The position numbers and the translations under genes are program-made. DNA of 40,170 bases, taken from Acidovorax sp. Leaf160 (GTDB lineage Bacteria > Pseudomonadota > Gammaproteobacteria > Burkholderiales > Burkholderiaceae_C). The stretch spans positions 1-40,170 of the forward strand of contig NZ_LMOV01000016.1 of NCBI RefSeq assembly GCF_001424265.1, read 5' to 3'. The notes under the pieces are model-generated. The model had not been told where the DNA came from. It was given only the letters and a program-made list of their open reading frames with translations, and did not search any database. This document shows, in pieces, positions 25,102-32,581 of the stretch; the stretch's first letter is position 1; every line of letters starts with the position of its first letter.

Positions 25102-25479
25102 TCAGGCGATCGTCAACTGCGTGGCGCGGCTCACGGGCACCACCTTGGCCAGCACCAGGGTCAGCACGCCGTTTTCCAGCTTGGCGGAACTGGCCGTGGT
25201 GTCGATCTCGTCCGCCAGCTCCCAGGCACGCTGCACCTGGCGGGGGGCGCCCTCCACGCTGGTCAGGCGGACCTGATTGCCTTCGATGGTGATGGACAAC
25301 TGCTCACGGCTGAGGCCGGGCACGTCGATCTGCAGCGTGACGGCCTTGTCGTCCTGGCTGACCTGCGTGCCGGCGGAAGCGGGCGCGGCGAGGGCGGAAT
25401 GGAGAAAGCGTTGCAGCGCCTGGTCGGCAGGACGGGGGGCGTGGAAACTGGCGCGGCGAACGACGGGTGCGAAAATCAT
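25102..25479 (-). CDS. Small heat shock protein, Hsp20/alpha-crystallin family
   Basis: A short (125-residue) ATP-independent holdase chaperone. The alpha-crystallin domain occupies about residues 38-125: QVSQDDKAVTLQIDVPGLSR, then EQLSITIEGNQVRLTSVEG and LENGVLTLVLAKV. LENGVLTLVLAK is the conserved A-x-x-x-N-G-V-L-x-L block of the family. The C-terminal I-x-I/V tail is lacking or reduced to LTIA, which may limit oligomer size. A sigma-32-like promoter lies about 82 bp upstream, and AGGAG sits 6-10 bases before the ATG. It is monocistronic, closed by its own hairpin terminator. Confidence 0.9.
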   Translation of the reverse strand: MIFAPVVRRASFHAPRPADQALQRFLHSALAAPASAGTQVSQDDKAVTLQIDVPGLSREQLSITIEGNQVRLTSVEGAPRQVQRAWELADEIDTTASSAKLENGVLTLVLAKVVPVSRATQLTIA

Positions 25480-25560
25480 GAATGGCTCCTGATGATGAAT
25501 GATCGCGGCAATTCGTATGCTTTCAATGAAGATCGCATGTTTTGCCTGCCGCTTGCATCG

Positions 25561-25589
25561 AAAATGCGACCCGGTTTTCGGTTTTCAAG
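25561..25589 (-). promoter_or_regulatory. Sigma-32-like heat shock promoter of hsp20
   Basis: On the minus strand CTTGAA (25584-25589) is followed after 15 bases by CGCATTTT (25561-25568). This resembles the RpoH -35 CTTGAA and -10 CCCCATTTA with one or two mismatches. The predicted leader is about 75 nt. Its placement before a small heat-shock gene supports the call. Confidence 0.5.
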
Positions 25590-25717
25590 AGCCCTTCGTT
25601 CAAGCTTTTTCCGTCGCTGGACTGCCGAGCGGTGAACCTCCGCACGTCAGACCGCTCTGACGTCGATTGCCGCCGTCCCAGCACGGGCACCCGGCGCAAC
25701 CGCGCCCCATGCCCCGG

Positions 25718-25723
25718 CACAAT
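25718..25723 (+). promoter_or_regulatory. Putative -10 element of the DUF2242 gene
   Basis: CACAAT in the context CCCCGGCACAATGCTGG lies 26 bp before the ATG at 25750, followed by AGGAA as ribosome site. No clear -35 is visible. Confidence 0.3.
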
Positions 25724-25749
25724 GCTGGCTCTGACAGGAACCCTTGCCC

Positions 25750-26436
25750 ATGAATCCTTTGCACAGTCCCCGTCACATCGCACGCCCGTTCATCGCACTG
25801 GCCCTGGCTGCCACTGCAGCCCTGGCCGGTTGCGCCAGCATTCCTGACGCCGTGCCCGGTTTGAACGGCACCACCCGGTTCGATCCGGACGATTTCGACA
25901 GCGTCAGCGTTCACACCCGCCACATCAATGCGCCGCAGAAGCAGGCGTGCGAAGCGGCCCGGCGGGCCTTGCTGAGCCAGGGGTACCTGGTGAACACGGC
26001 CACCGATGAAGTGGTGGCGGGCCGCAAGTATTTCCAGCCCTCCAACGACATTCACTATGAAGTCGAGATGCGTGTGGTATGCGCCCCCGAAGGCCCCGAC
26101 ATGGGTCGTACTGCCGCCTTCGCCAGCGCGCTGCAGGACCGCTACGTGATCAAGAAGATCAACAACTCGGCCTCGCTGGGGGTGGGTGCGCTGGGGTCGC
26201 TGTCGCTCCCGGTGTCCGCGTCGGACGACACCCTCGTCAAGGTCGGCAGCGAGACCGTGACCGACAAGCGCTTCTATGAACGCTTCTTCCAGTTGTTCGA
26301 CCGCTATGTGCGCCCGGTGCCGCCGCCTGCGGCCACGGCCACCGGCATCACGCCAATGGTGGCCCGACCCGAGCCGCTGCCGCAAGAGCGTCAACTGCCG
26401 GACGCGGCCCCAGCCGCACCCGAAACCGCCAACTGA
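25750..26436 (+). CDS. DUF2242 family lipoprotein
   Basis: A 228-residue predicted lipoprotein of unknown function. The signal peptide ends in LAGC (Cys near residue 28), so the mature protein is lipid-anchored, probably facing the periplasm. The DUF2242-like core, about 45-190, includes KQACEAARRALLSQGYLVN and VTDKRFYERFFQLFDRYV. The C-terminal 35 residues are Pro/Ala-rich and disordered. The ATG at 25750 has AGGAA 9 bases upstream; an in-frame TTG six bases earlier is less likely. It stands alone between hsp20 (divergent) and an orphan ABC binding protein. Confidence 0.85.
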   Translation: MNPLHSPRHIARPFIALALAATAALAGCASIPDAVPGLNGTTRFDPDDFDSVSVHTRHINAPQKQACEAARRALLSQGYLVNTATDEVVAGRKYFQPSNDIHYEVEMRVVCAPEGPDMGRTAAFASALQDRYVIKKINNSASLGVGALGSLSLPVSASDDTLVKVGSETVTDKRFYERFFQLFDRYVRPVPPPAATATGITPMVARPEPLPQERQLPDAAPAAPETAN

Positions 26437-26556
26437 CCCCGACCGGGCAGGTCGCGGCCCGTACGACGGGGCTGGCCGGTCGGCCCGGGGGCATGGCCAT
26501 GCTGCGCGGCGCCAGGGGATAGGCGGCTGCACCGGCGCCGGCTCGGTCGGCACGGC

Positions 26557-26562
26557 TACACT
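26557..26562 (+). promoter_or_regulatory. Putative -10 element of the ABC binding-protein gene
   Basis: TACACT in the context CACGGCTACACTGCGC lies 64 bp before the ATG at 26627. No convincing -35 is seen. Confidence 0.3.
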
Positions 26563-26626
26563 GCGCCGCCCCGTGCCCGCGCCCAGCGCGCCGGCCGTCA
26601 TCGTTTCGCCGTCGGAGCCTTCTGCC

Positions 26627-27931
26627 ATGTTCCCCATCTCCCGCCGCCACGGCCTGCGCCTCAGCGCCCTGGCCCTGGCTTGCGCCGCCTTGCCCGTCTG
26701 GTCCCTGGCATCTTCGCAAACCGCACCGACCGGCGCACCGGGTGCCCCCATCCAGGTCGCTCTGATCGAAAGCCTCTCCGGCCCCTTCGCCAACACGGGC
26801 GAGGCCGTGTTCCGCAACGTGCTCTGGGCGACCGAGCGGGTGAACGCGCGCGGCGGCATCCCGCAGCCGGGCGGGGCGCGCCCCCTGGTCGTCACCCGCT
26901 ACGACAGCAAGGGCCAGAACGAAGAGGCCCTGTCGGCGCTGCGCGCGGCCATCGACGACGGCGCGCGCTTCGTCATGCAGGGCAACTCGTCGGCAACGGC
27001 TGCCGTGCTGATCGACGCCATCGGCAAGCACAACGACCGCGACCCGGCGCGTCGCGTCGTGTTCCTCAACTATTCGGCGGTCGACCCGATGCTGACCAAC
27101 GAGAAATGCAGCTTCTGGCACTTCCGCTTCGATGCCCATGCCGACATGCGCATGGCCGCGCTGATGGAGGTCATCCGTGACGACAAGGCGCTCAAGGGCG
27201 CCTACCTCATCGGCCAGGACTACAGCTTCGGCCAGGCCGTGCTGCGCGAGGCGAAAAAACAGCTCGCCGCCCAGCGCCCGGACGTCGCCGTGGTCGGCGA
27301 GGAACTGCACCCCGTCGGCCGCGTGAAGGACTTCGCACCCTACGCCGTGAAGATCAAGGCCAGCGGCGCGCAGGCCGTCATCACCGGCAACTGGGGCAAC
27401 GACCTCACGCTGCTGGTGAAGGCGGCCCGTGAAGTGGGCTTTGACGGCATGTTCTACACCTTCTACGGCAACGCCCTGGGCGCCCCCGCCGCGCTGGGCG
27501 ACGCCGGCGTCGGCAAGGTGGTGGCCGTGGCCGACTGGCTGCCCAACGTGCCCACCCCGCAGAGCGAAGCCTTCTATCGGTCGTTCCGCGAGCGCTTTCC
27601 CCGCGCCGCCGACGACTATGTCCACATGCGCATGCAGCTCATGGTGGAAACGCTGGCCCAGTCGATCGAACGCGCCGGCACGGTGGACGCCCTGGCCGTG
27701 GCGCGCCAGATGGAGTCCGCCCAGGTGCAGCTCGCCGGCCAGTCCGGCCGCATGCGCGCGGCCGACCACCAGTTCCAGCAGGGCCTGGTGGTGGGCGTGA
27801 TGGGCAAGCAGGGCGCGCCGGGCGTGCAGTTCGACGTGGAGGGCTCGGGATATGGGTTCCGTGTCGTGCGGCGGATTGCTGCCGACAAGGCGGAGCAGCC
27901 ACACAGCTGCCGCATGCAGCGGCCCGCCTGA
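26627..27931 (+). CDS. Branched-chain amino acid-type ABC transporter substrate-binding protein
   Basis: A 434-residue periplasmic binding protein of the LivJ/LivK type (type I fold). The signal peptide is residues 1 to about 30 (arginines near the start, then LSALALACAALPVWSLASS). The mature part starts with IQVALIESLSGPFANTGEAV, the family opening; FVMQGNSSATAAVLIDAI and GAYLIGQDYSFGQAVLREA are the binding-lobe blocks. GGAG lies 9-12 bases upstream of the ATG. No permease or ATPase genes are adjacent, so it must either serve a transporter encoded elsewhere or another system. The ligand cannot be inferred. A hairpin directly follows the stop codon. Confidence 0.88.
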   Translation: MFPISRRHGLRLSALALACAALPVWSLASSQTAPTGAPGAPIQVALIESLSGPFANTGEAVFRNVLWATERVNARGGIPQPGGARPLVVTRYDSKGQNEEALSALRAAIDDGARFVMQGNSSATAAVLIDAIGKHNDRDPARRVVFLNYSAVDPMLTNEKCSFWHFRFDAHADMRMAALMEVIRDDKALKGAYLIGQDYSFGQAVLREAKKQLAAQRPDVAVVGEELHPVGRVKDFAPYAVKIKASGAQAVITGNWGNDLTLLVKAAREVGFDGMFYTFYGNALGAPAALGDAGVGKVVAVADWLPNVPTPQSEAFYRSFRERFPRAADDYVHMRMQLMVETLAQSIERAGTVDALAVARQMESAQVQLAGQSGRMRAADHQFQQGLVVGVMGKQGAPGVQFDVEGSGYGFRVVRRIAADKAEQPHSCRMQRPA

Positions 27932-27932
27932 T

Positions 27933-27958
27933 CAGCGCAGCGCTTCGGCGCTGCGCTG
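27933..27958 (+). terminator. Perfect hairpin with UUCG loop after the ABC binding-protein gene
   Basis: CAGCGCAGCGC and its exact complement form an 11-bp stem around TTCG, starting one base after the stop codon. UUCG loops are unusually stable. No T-run follows, so it may act as a 3'-end stabiliser or weak terminator between the convergent binding-protein and YihY genes. Confidence 0.55.
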
Positions 27959-27970
27959 GCGGCCTGGGCT

Positions 27971-29128
27971 TTACCGGCGCCGTGTGGCGTTGCGGGTCTG
28001 CCGTGCGTCCGGCTTGGCATGCTGGGACTGGCGCATCTCCTTTTCCAGCCACCGGGCAAACAGCCATTGCCCTGCCAGCAACGCGGCACCGATGGCGACC
28101 TGGCTGGGCGGCGGGAAGTCCGCCGGGCGTGCGGCGGGCACCGAGGGCAAGGCTTCGTCCACCCGCTGGCTGATGCGCGCGGGCACGGGCTCCGGGGTTT
28201 CCGGCGTCGCTGCCGAGCCGTCGGTCGCGTCGCCAACGGCTCCGCTGCGTGACGGGTTGCCCGTGGCCGGCGTGGCCTTCAACCGGTGCGACCCATATTC
28301 GGTGGCATACACCTTGGTGAATTCCGCCCCCAGCAAAAAGATCTGCGCGGCGTAATACACCCAGATCAGGATCACGGCGATGGAGCCCGCTGCCGCGTAC
28401 GTCGAACTCACGCCCGCCTTGCCCACGTAGAGGCCGATCAGCACCTTGCCCAGCTCGAACAGCACACCGGTAACGATGGCGCCCACCCACACGTCGCTCC
28501 AGGCGATGCGGGTGGAGGGCATGAACTTGAAGATCATGGCGAAGAGCACCGTCTCCACCGCCAGCGAGATGCAGATGTTCAGCACGAACAGCACCACGTC
28601 CCAGCCCGGCAGCAGCGACGAGAAGTAGGTGCCGATGGCCGCCATGGCCGCGCTGATGGTGAGCGAGGCCATCAGCATGAACGCCAGCCCCAGGATCAGC
28701 CCGAACGAGAGGAAGCGGGCGCGCAGCAGGCCCCACAGGCCGCTGGGCTTGGCTTTTTCCGGCACGTGCCAGATGCGGTCGAGCGCGCTCTGGATCTCGG
28801 CGAACACGGTGGTGGCACCCACGATCAGCAGGGCGATGCTGAGGCTGGTGGCCACCACGCCTTCCGTGGGCTCGCGGGCGCTGCTGATCAGGCCCTGGAT
28901 GGCCTTGGCGCCGTCGGCACCGACGAGGCCGGAGATCTGCCCCTGGAGCGAACCCCGCACCGCCTCGTCGCCGAAGACGTAACCCGCCACGGCGATGACG
29001 ATGACCAAGAGCGGCGCGATGGAGAACGCCGTGTAGTAGGAGATGGCGGCCCCCATGCTGGGCGCGTAGTCATCCACCCAGGCCGAGACGGATTTGCGGG
29101 CGATTTCGTAGATGGTGGAAGGCTTCAT
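27971..29128 (-). CDS. YihY/virulence factor BrkB family inner membrane protein
   Basis: A 385-residue integral membrane protein with six transmembrane segments in the first ~270 residues. APSMGAAISYYTAFSIAPLL (22-41) and STYAAAGSIAVILIWVYYAA (near 240) are the YihY/BrkB signatures; YAAQIFLLGAEFTKVYA follows. The ~110-residue C-terminal tail is rich in Pro, Ala and Thr and ends in a charged segment after one more possible membrane helix (IGAALLAGQWLFARWL), which is longer than in many homologues. The molecular function is unknown; early links to RNase BN and to serum resistance are not settled. It is monocistronic. Confidence 0.9.
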   Translation of the reverse strand: MKPSTIYEIARKSVSAWVDDYAPSMGAAISYYTAFSIAPLLVIVIAVAGYVFGDEAVRGSLQGQISGLVGADGAKAIQGLISSAREPTEGVVATSLSIALLIVGATTVFAEIQSALDRIWHVPEKAKPSGLWGLLRARFLSFGLILGLAFMLMASLTISAAMAAIGTYFSSLLPGWDVVLFVLNICISLAVETVLFAMIFKFMPSTRIAWSDVWVGAIVTGVLFELGKVLIGLYVGKAGVSSTYAAAGSIAVILIWVYYAAQIFLLGAEFTKVYATEYGSHRLKATPATGNPSRSGAVGDATDGSAATPETPEPVPARISQRVDEALPSVPAARPADFPPPSQVAIGAALLAGQWLFARWLEKEMRQSQHAKPDARQTRNATRRR

Positions 29129-29308
29129 GTGAGGCAGCGGGGAAGCGAAGGCAGCACAGAGACGCAGCGGCGGCTGCGTCGAGGACAGCCCGGTAGGCCG
29201 ATACGCCTTGTTTCTAACCCGTGGGTTCTGCCCCCGCTGTAGGCCAGCAGGAAGCTGCCGCGTCGGTGCCTGAATCGCCAGACCTTCGCCAACGTTCGTT
29301 CTGTTGGC

Positions 29309-30421
29309 CTACCGCCCCCGCGCCACCGCCACCTCCCGCCCCAGCGCATTCACCGCCATGGCGTAGTAGCTCGACCAGTTGTAGCGCGTGATGGCGTAAA
29401 AATTCTCGGTGCCGATCACGTAGGTGGGTGTCTCGCCGCCGTTCTGCAGTTCGACGAGCGCCAGCGGGCCGGCATGCGCGGCGCCGGCTCCGAGGGGCGT
29501 GGCGCCCAGCTCGGCCATGCGCGCGGCGGTGAAGGTCGGCAGGATGTCGGGCGCGAGCAGCGCGAGCAGCGCGAGCAGCGCGAGCAGCGCGGGCAGCTGC
29601 AGCCGGCCGGGGTCGAACTGCACGTCGTACCACACGGGCATGCCCGTCTGCCAGTCGTGGCCCTTGAAGTAGTGGGCGACCGAGCCGATGGCGTCGGTCG
29701 GGCTTTTCCAAAGGTCGATGCGGCCGTCGCCGTCGTAGTCGACGGCATAGCGCACCCAGCTGGACGGCATGAACTGGCCCAGACCCATCGCGCCCGCATA
29801 GCTGCCGCGCGGCGTGAACGGGTCGGTGCCGGTGCGGTCCATCAGGCTCAGGAACTGCTCCAGCTCGCCCCGGAAGAAGGCCCGGCGGTCGGCTGCGCGT
29901 GGATGGGCGTCGGGGAAGTCGAACGACAGCGTGGCCAGCGCGTCCATCACGCGAAAGCCGCCCATCTGCTGGCCGTAGATGGTTTCCACGCCGATGATCC
30001 CGACGATCACTTCGGCCGGCACGCCGTATTCCTGCTCGGCCCGGGCGAGTGCGGCAGCGTTCTCCTGCCAGAAGCGCACGCCGGCGCGGATGCGGATCGG
30101 TTCGACGAAGCGGCTGCGGTAGACGCGCCAGTTCTTGGCCGTGGCGCCGCCGGGCGCGGGCAGCATCAGCTTGGGCACCTGCGGCAGCAGGCGGGCCTGG
30201 CCGATGGCTTGCCGCACCCATTCGCGGTCGAGGTTGCGGCGCGCGGCGATGTCGTCGGCCAGCGCCATGGCGTCGGACCGGCTCGCGTAGAAGAGGGGTG
30301 CGGCAGCCGGCGCCGCAGCGGGCTTCGGCTTCCTCGGTTGCGCACTGTTTTGGGCTGTAGCGCCGATGGATACTGCACACGCTGCTATGACAAGCAGAGC
30401 ATTCTTGGCGATCGGGGTCAT
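29309..30421 (-). CDS. mltB: Lytic murein transglycosylase B
   Basis: A 370-residue periplasmic enzyme that cleaves MurNAc-GlcNAc bonds in peptidoglycan with formation of 1,6-anhydro ends. Catalytic Glu146 is in GIIGVETIYGQQMG; AGAMGLGQFMPSSW and DYDGDGRIDLW are the other SLT/MltB blocks. The signal region includes IAAC (Cys15), a possible lipobox, but cleavage at ATAQ is also possible. Residues about 276-290 are a run of LLA repeats encoded by five 9-bp units. Its start overlaps the tgpA stop (ATGA), so it belongs to the moxR-DUF58-tgpA cluster. Confidence 0.92.
   Translation of the reverse strand: MTPIAKNALLVIAACAVSIGATAQNSAQPRKPKPAAAPAAAPLFYASRSDAMALADDIAARRNLDREWVRQAIGQARLLPQVPKLMLPAPGGATAKNWRVYRSRFVEPIRIRAGVRFWQENAAALARAEQEYGVPAEVIVGIIGVETIYGQQMGGFRVMDALATLSFDFPDAHPRAADRRAFFRGELEQFLSLMDRTGTDPFTPRGSYAGAMGLGQFMPSSWVRYAVDYDGDGRIDLWKSPTDAIGSVAHYFKGHDWQTGMPVWYDVQFDPGRLQLPALLALLALLALLAPDILPTFTAARMAELGATPLGAGAAHAGPLALVELQNGGETPTYVIGTENFYAITRYNWSSYYAMAVNALGREVAVARGR
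29551..29595. repeat. 9-bp tandem repeat inside mltB
   Basis: Four exact GCGCGAGCA units and one GCGCGGGCA unit lie in frame inside mltB and encode repeated Leu-Leu-Ala. Because the unit is three codons, copy-number change would lengthen or shorten the protein without a frameshift. Confidence 0.9.
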
Positions 30422-32475
30422 GAAGCGTTCAGGGCGTGGCGGGCTGCGGCGGGCGGCCAGGGCAGGGTACGGAAGTCGCGTTGCAGGGCGGCCAGCGCGT
30501 CGGCGGGCTGCGCCGCATAGCGCACCTGCTCCATGCGCAGCAGCCAGTCGGCGATGGGGTGGGCGGGCGCGCCGAAATGGCTGCGCACCTGGCCGGCCAT
30601 GGCGCGTGGCGGCAGATGCGCGGGCAGCTCCAGCCCGGCGCGCTGCAGCCGGCGGCGGGTGCGGGCCAGCAGGCGCAGCCACGGGTCGTGCTGGCTGCGG
30701 TCCCACCAGCTCCAGGCGATGCCTGCGAGCGCCACGGCGGCCACCAGGCCCGCCAGCACCCGCCCCAGGTCCTGCCAGCTGGGCGATTCGACCCCCAATG
30801 CGCGCAGCAGGTCGAGCTGGCGGTCCTGCGTGTAATTCAGCACCCACTGGTTCCAGCGGTTGTTGACGGCTTCCCAGCCCGCGCGCAGCTTCTGCACGAA
30901 GCCCGGTGCGATGACCGCGTCGATGGCGTTGCCGAAGGCGCCGCGCGGCGCCTGCAGTCTCTGGAAAGCGCCCACCCGGCCGGGCGAGACGGCGCCGGTC
31001 GGGTCCACCCGCACCCAGCCCCGGCCCTCGATCCAGACCTCGCTCCAGGCGTGGGCATCGGCCTGGCGCACCGTCCAGTAGTTGTCGAACCCGTTGATCT
31101 CGCCACCCTGGTAGCCGGTGACGATGCGGGCCGGCACGTCCAGTGCGCGCATCAGCACCACGAAGGCGGAGGCGATGTGTTCGCAGAAGCCGGCCTTGGC
31201 ATCGAACCAGAATTCGTCGGCCGTGTGGTCGCCGTAGACGCCGGGCTCCAGCGTGTAGGTGTAGCCCCCGGTGCGCAGGCGGTTCAGGGCCGCGTCGATG
31301 AAGGCCTGGGCACCGCCGGCGGCCAGGGCCGGGTCTGCCCGCATCTGCGCGGCCAGCGCCAGGGTGCGCGGGTTCAGGCCCGCGGGGAGCTGCACATAGG
31401 GCTGCATCTGGCGCGTGCGTTGCTGCGGGCCGTGGCTGAAATCCACATGGCTCTCGGCGCGATAGCGCAGCACCTCGCCCACGGCGCGGTTGGCCATCCA
31501 GTTCAGCTCGGGTGTCATGAAGGCGCGCGTGCCGGCGGGCACCTGGGGCGTGTCGAGCGCGGCATCGAGCGTCAGCAGCCAGGGCTGGCGCGTGGGCTCG
31601 AGGGTAACCTCGTAGCGCACCGCCTCGCCGCGCACCTCCAGCTGGGCGGGCGTGGGCGACGCGGGCATCACGCCGGCCATGCGCGGCTGCATCAGCGGCG
31701 ACCAACCCCGGCCGTCGAACACCGTCAGCACCGGGCCACGGAAGTACAGGTCGCGCTGCGGCGGCGGCTGGCCGCCCGGCGTCTCGAAGCGCACCCGCAT
31801 CGCCACGCCGTCGTCCAGCACCAAGCTGGCCATGTCGCCCACGCTCATCTCGCTGGACAGGCCGCTGCGCCCGCGCGCCTCGTCGGCCGGCATGCCCCAG
31901 AGCGGCGCCATGCGCGGGAAGAGCAGGAACAGCGCCAGCATGATGGGCGCGCCCAGCAGCGCCATGCGCCCGGCCATGCGCATCGACAGGGCCAGCGGCG
32001 GCCGGCCCACCGGCAGGTGCGCGTTCACCAGCGCCGTGAGCAGCCCGAGCAGGGCGATCAGCATCATCGCTGCCGTGACCAGCGTCTGCGACACGAAGAA
32101 GCTGCTGAGCATGGTGAAGAAGCACAGGAAGAAGATCACCATCGCATCGCGGCGCGCGCGCAGCTCCAGCGTCTTCAGCGACAGCAGCACGATGATCAGC
32201 GTGACGCCCGCTTCGCGCCCGATGATGGTGCGGTAGGACATGAGCGTGAGGCCCACGCCCAGCACCAGCAGCGCGCCGGTGATCCAGCGGCCGGGCAGCG
32301 GCCGGCCCTGCCACGTCAGCCAGCCGCGCCAGGCCAGCACACCGGCGGCCAGGGCCGTGGTCCAGCCGGGCAGGTAGGGGGTTTGCGGCGCGATCACCCA
32401 GGCGATGACGAGCAGCACGAACAGCGTGTCGCGGGTGTCGCGCGGCAGGCTGGCGAGGGTCTGGCGCAGGCTCAT
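30418..32475 (-). CDS. tgpA: TgpA-type transglutaminase-like membrane protein (DUF3488)
   Basis: A 685-residue protein. Six hydrophobic segments in the first ~185 residues form the DUF3488 membrane part; a periplasmic transglutaminase-like domain follows at about 380-500 with an intact triad: Cys431 (AGFCEHIAS), His475 (ADAHAWSEVW) and Asp491 (RVDPTGAV). A further membrane helix at about 565-585 and a DUF4129-like tail end the protein. TgpA of Pseudomonas aeruginosa is essential, but its substrate is unknown. Lying downstream of moxR and DUF58 on the same strand is the standard layout for this family. A 106-bp gap before it carries a GCTAT-N7-ATAGC palindrome. The gene overlaps mltB by 4 bases. 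Confidence 0.92.
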   Translation of the reverse strand: MSLRQTLASLPRDTRDTLFVLLVIAWVIAPQTPYLPGWTTALAAGVLAWRGWLTWQGRPLPGRWITGALLVLGVGLTLMSYRTIIGREAGVTLIIVLLSLKTLELRARRDAMVIFFLCFFTMLSSFFVSQTLVTAAMMLIALLGLLTALVNAHLPVGRPPLALSMRMAGRMALLGAPIMLALFLLFPRMAPLWGMPADEARGRSGLSSEMSVGDMASLVLDDGVAMRVRFETPGGQPPPQRDLYFRGPVLTVFDGRGWSPLMQPRMAGVMPASPTPAQLEVRGEAVRYEVTLEPTRQPWLLTLDAALDTPQVPAGTRAFMTPELNWMANRAVGEVLRYRAESHVDFSHGPQQRTRQMQPYVQLPAGLNPRTLALAAQMRADPALAAGGAQAFIDAALNRLRTGGYTYTLEPGVYGDHTADEFWFDAKAGFCEHIASAFVVLMRALDVPARIVTGYQGGEINGFDNYWTVRQADAHAWSEVWIEGRGWVRVDPTGAVSPGRVGAFQRLQAPRGAFGNAIDAVIAPGFVQKLRAGWEAVNNRWNQWVLNYTQDRQLDLLRALGVESPSWQDLGRVLAGLVAAVALAGIAWSWWDRSQHDPWLRLLARTRRRLQRAGLELPAHLPPRAMAGQVRSHFGAPAHPIADWLLRMEQVRYAAQPADALAALQRDFRTLPWPPAAARHALNAS

Positions 32476-32507
32476 CGCCCCATCCTCCCGGCGTGGGTTG
32501 GCAATCT

Positions 32508-32524
32508 GCTATTAAATAAATAGC
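32508..32524. repeat. GCTAT-N7-ATAGC palindromic element, copy 4
   Basis: GCTATTAAATAAATAGC, a near-perfect palindrome, lies between the DUF58 gene and tgpA, 32 bp before the tgpA start. It shares the AAATA centre with the copy at 23303. Confidence 0.65.
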
Positions 32525-32581
32525 ATAAAGACCTTATGGAGCGGGCGCTGGAGACCGATTTCGCTTGGAATAAAGAAGGGT

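Noticed and set aside
25480-25560. RNA thermometer (ROSE or fourU) in the hsp20 leader
   Set aside because: I looked for an anti-Shine-Dalgarno segment pairing with AGGAG and found no U(U/C)GCU or UUUU stretch close to it.
29129-29308. Terminator or small RNA between YihY and mltB genes
   Set aside because: A perfect 8-bp hairpin (GACGCAGC/GCTGCGTC at 29161-29180) is present but has no T-run and no promoter; it lies upstream of YihY and downstream of mltB, and its role is undetermined.
30436-32523. A 695-codon open frame on the plus strand
   Set aside because: It is antisense to tgpA and has His/Gln/Arg-rich shadow composition without any domain.
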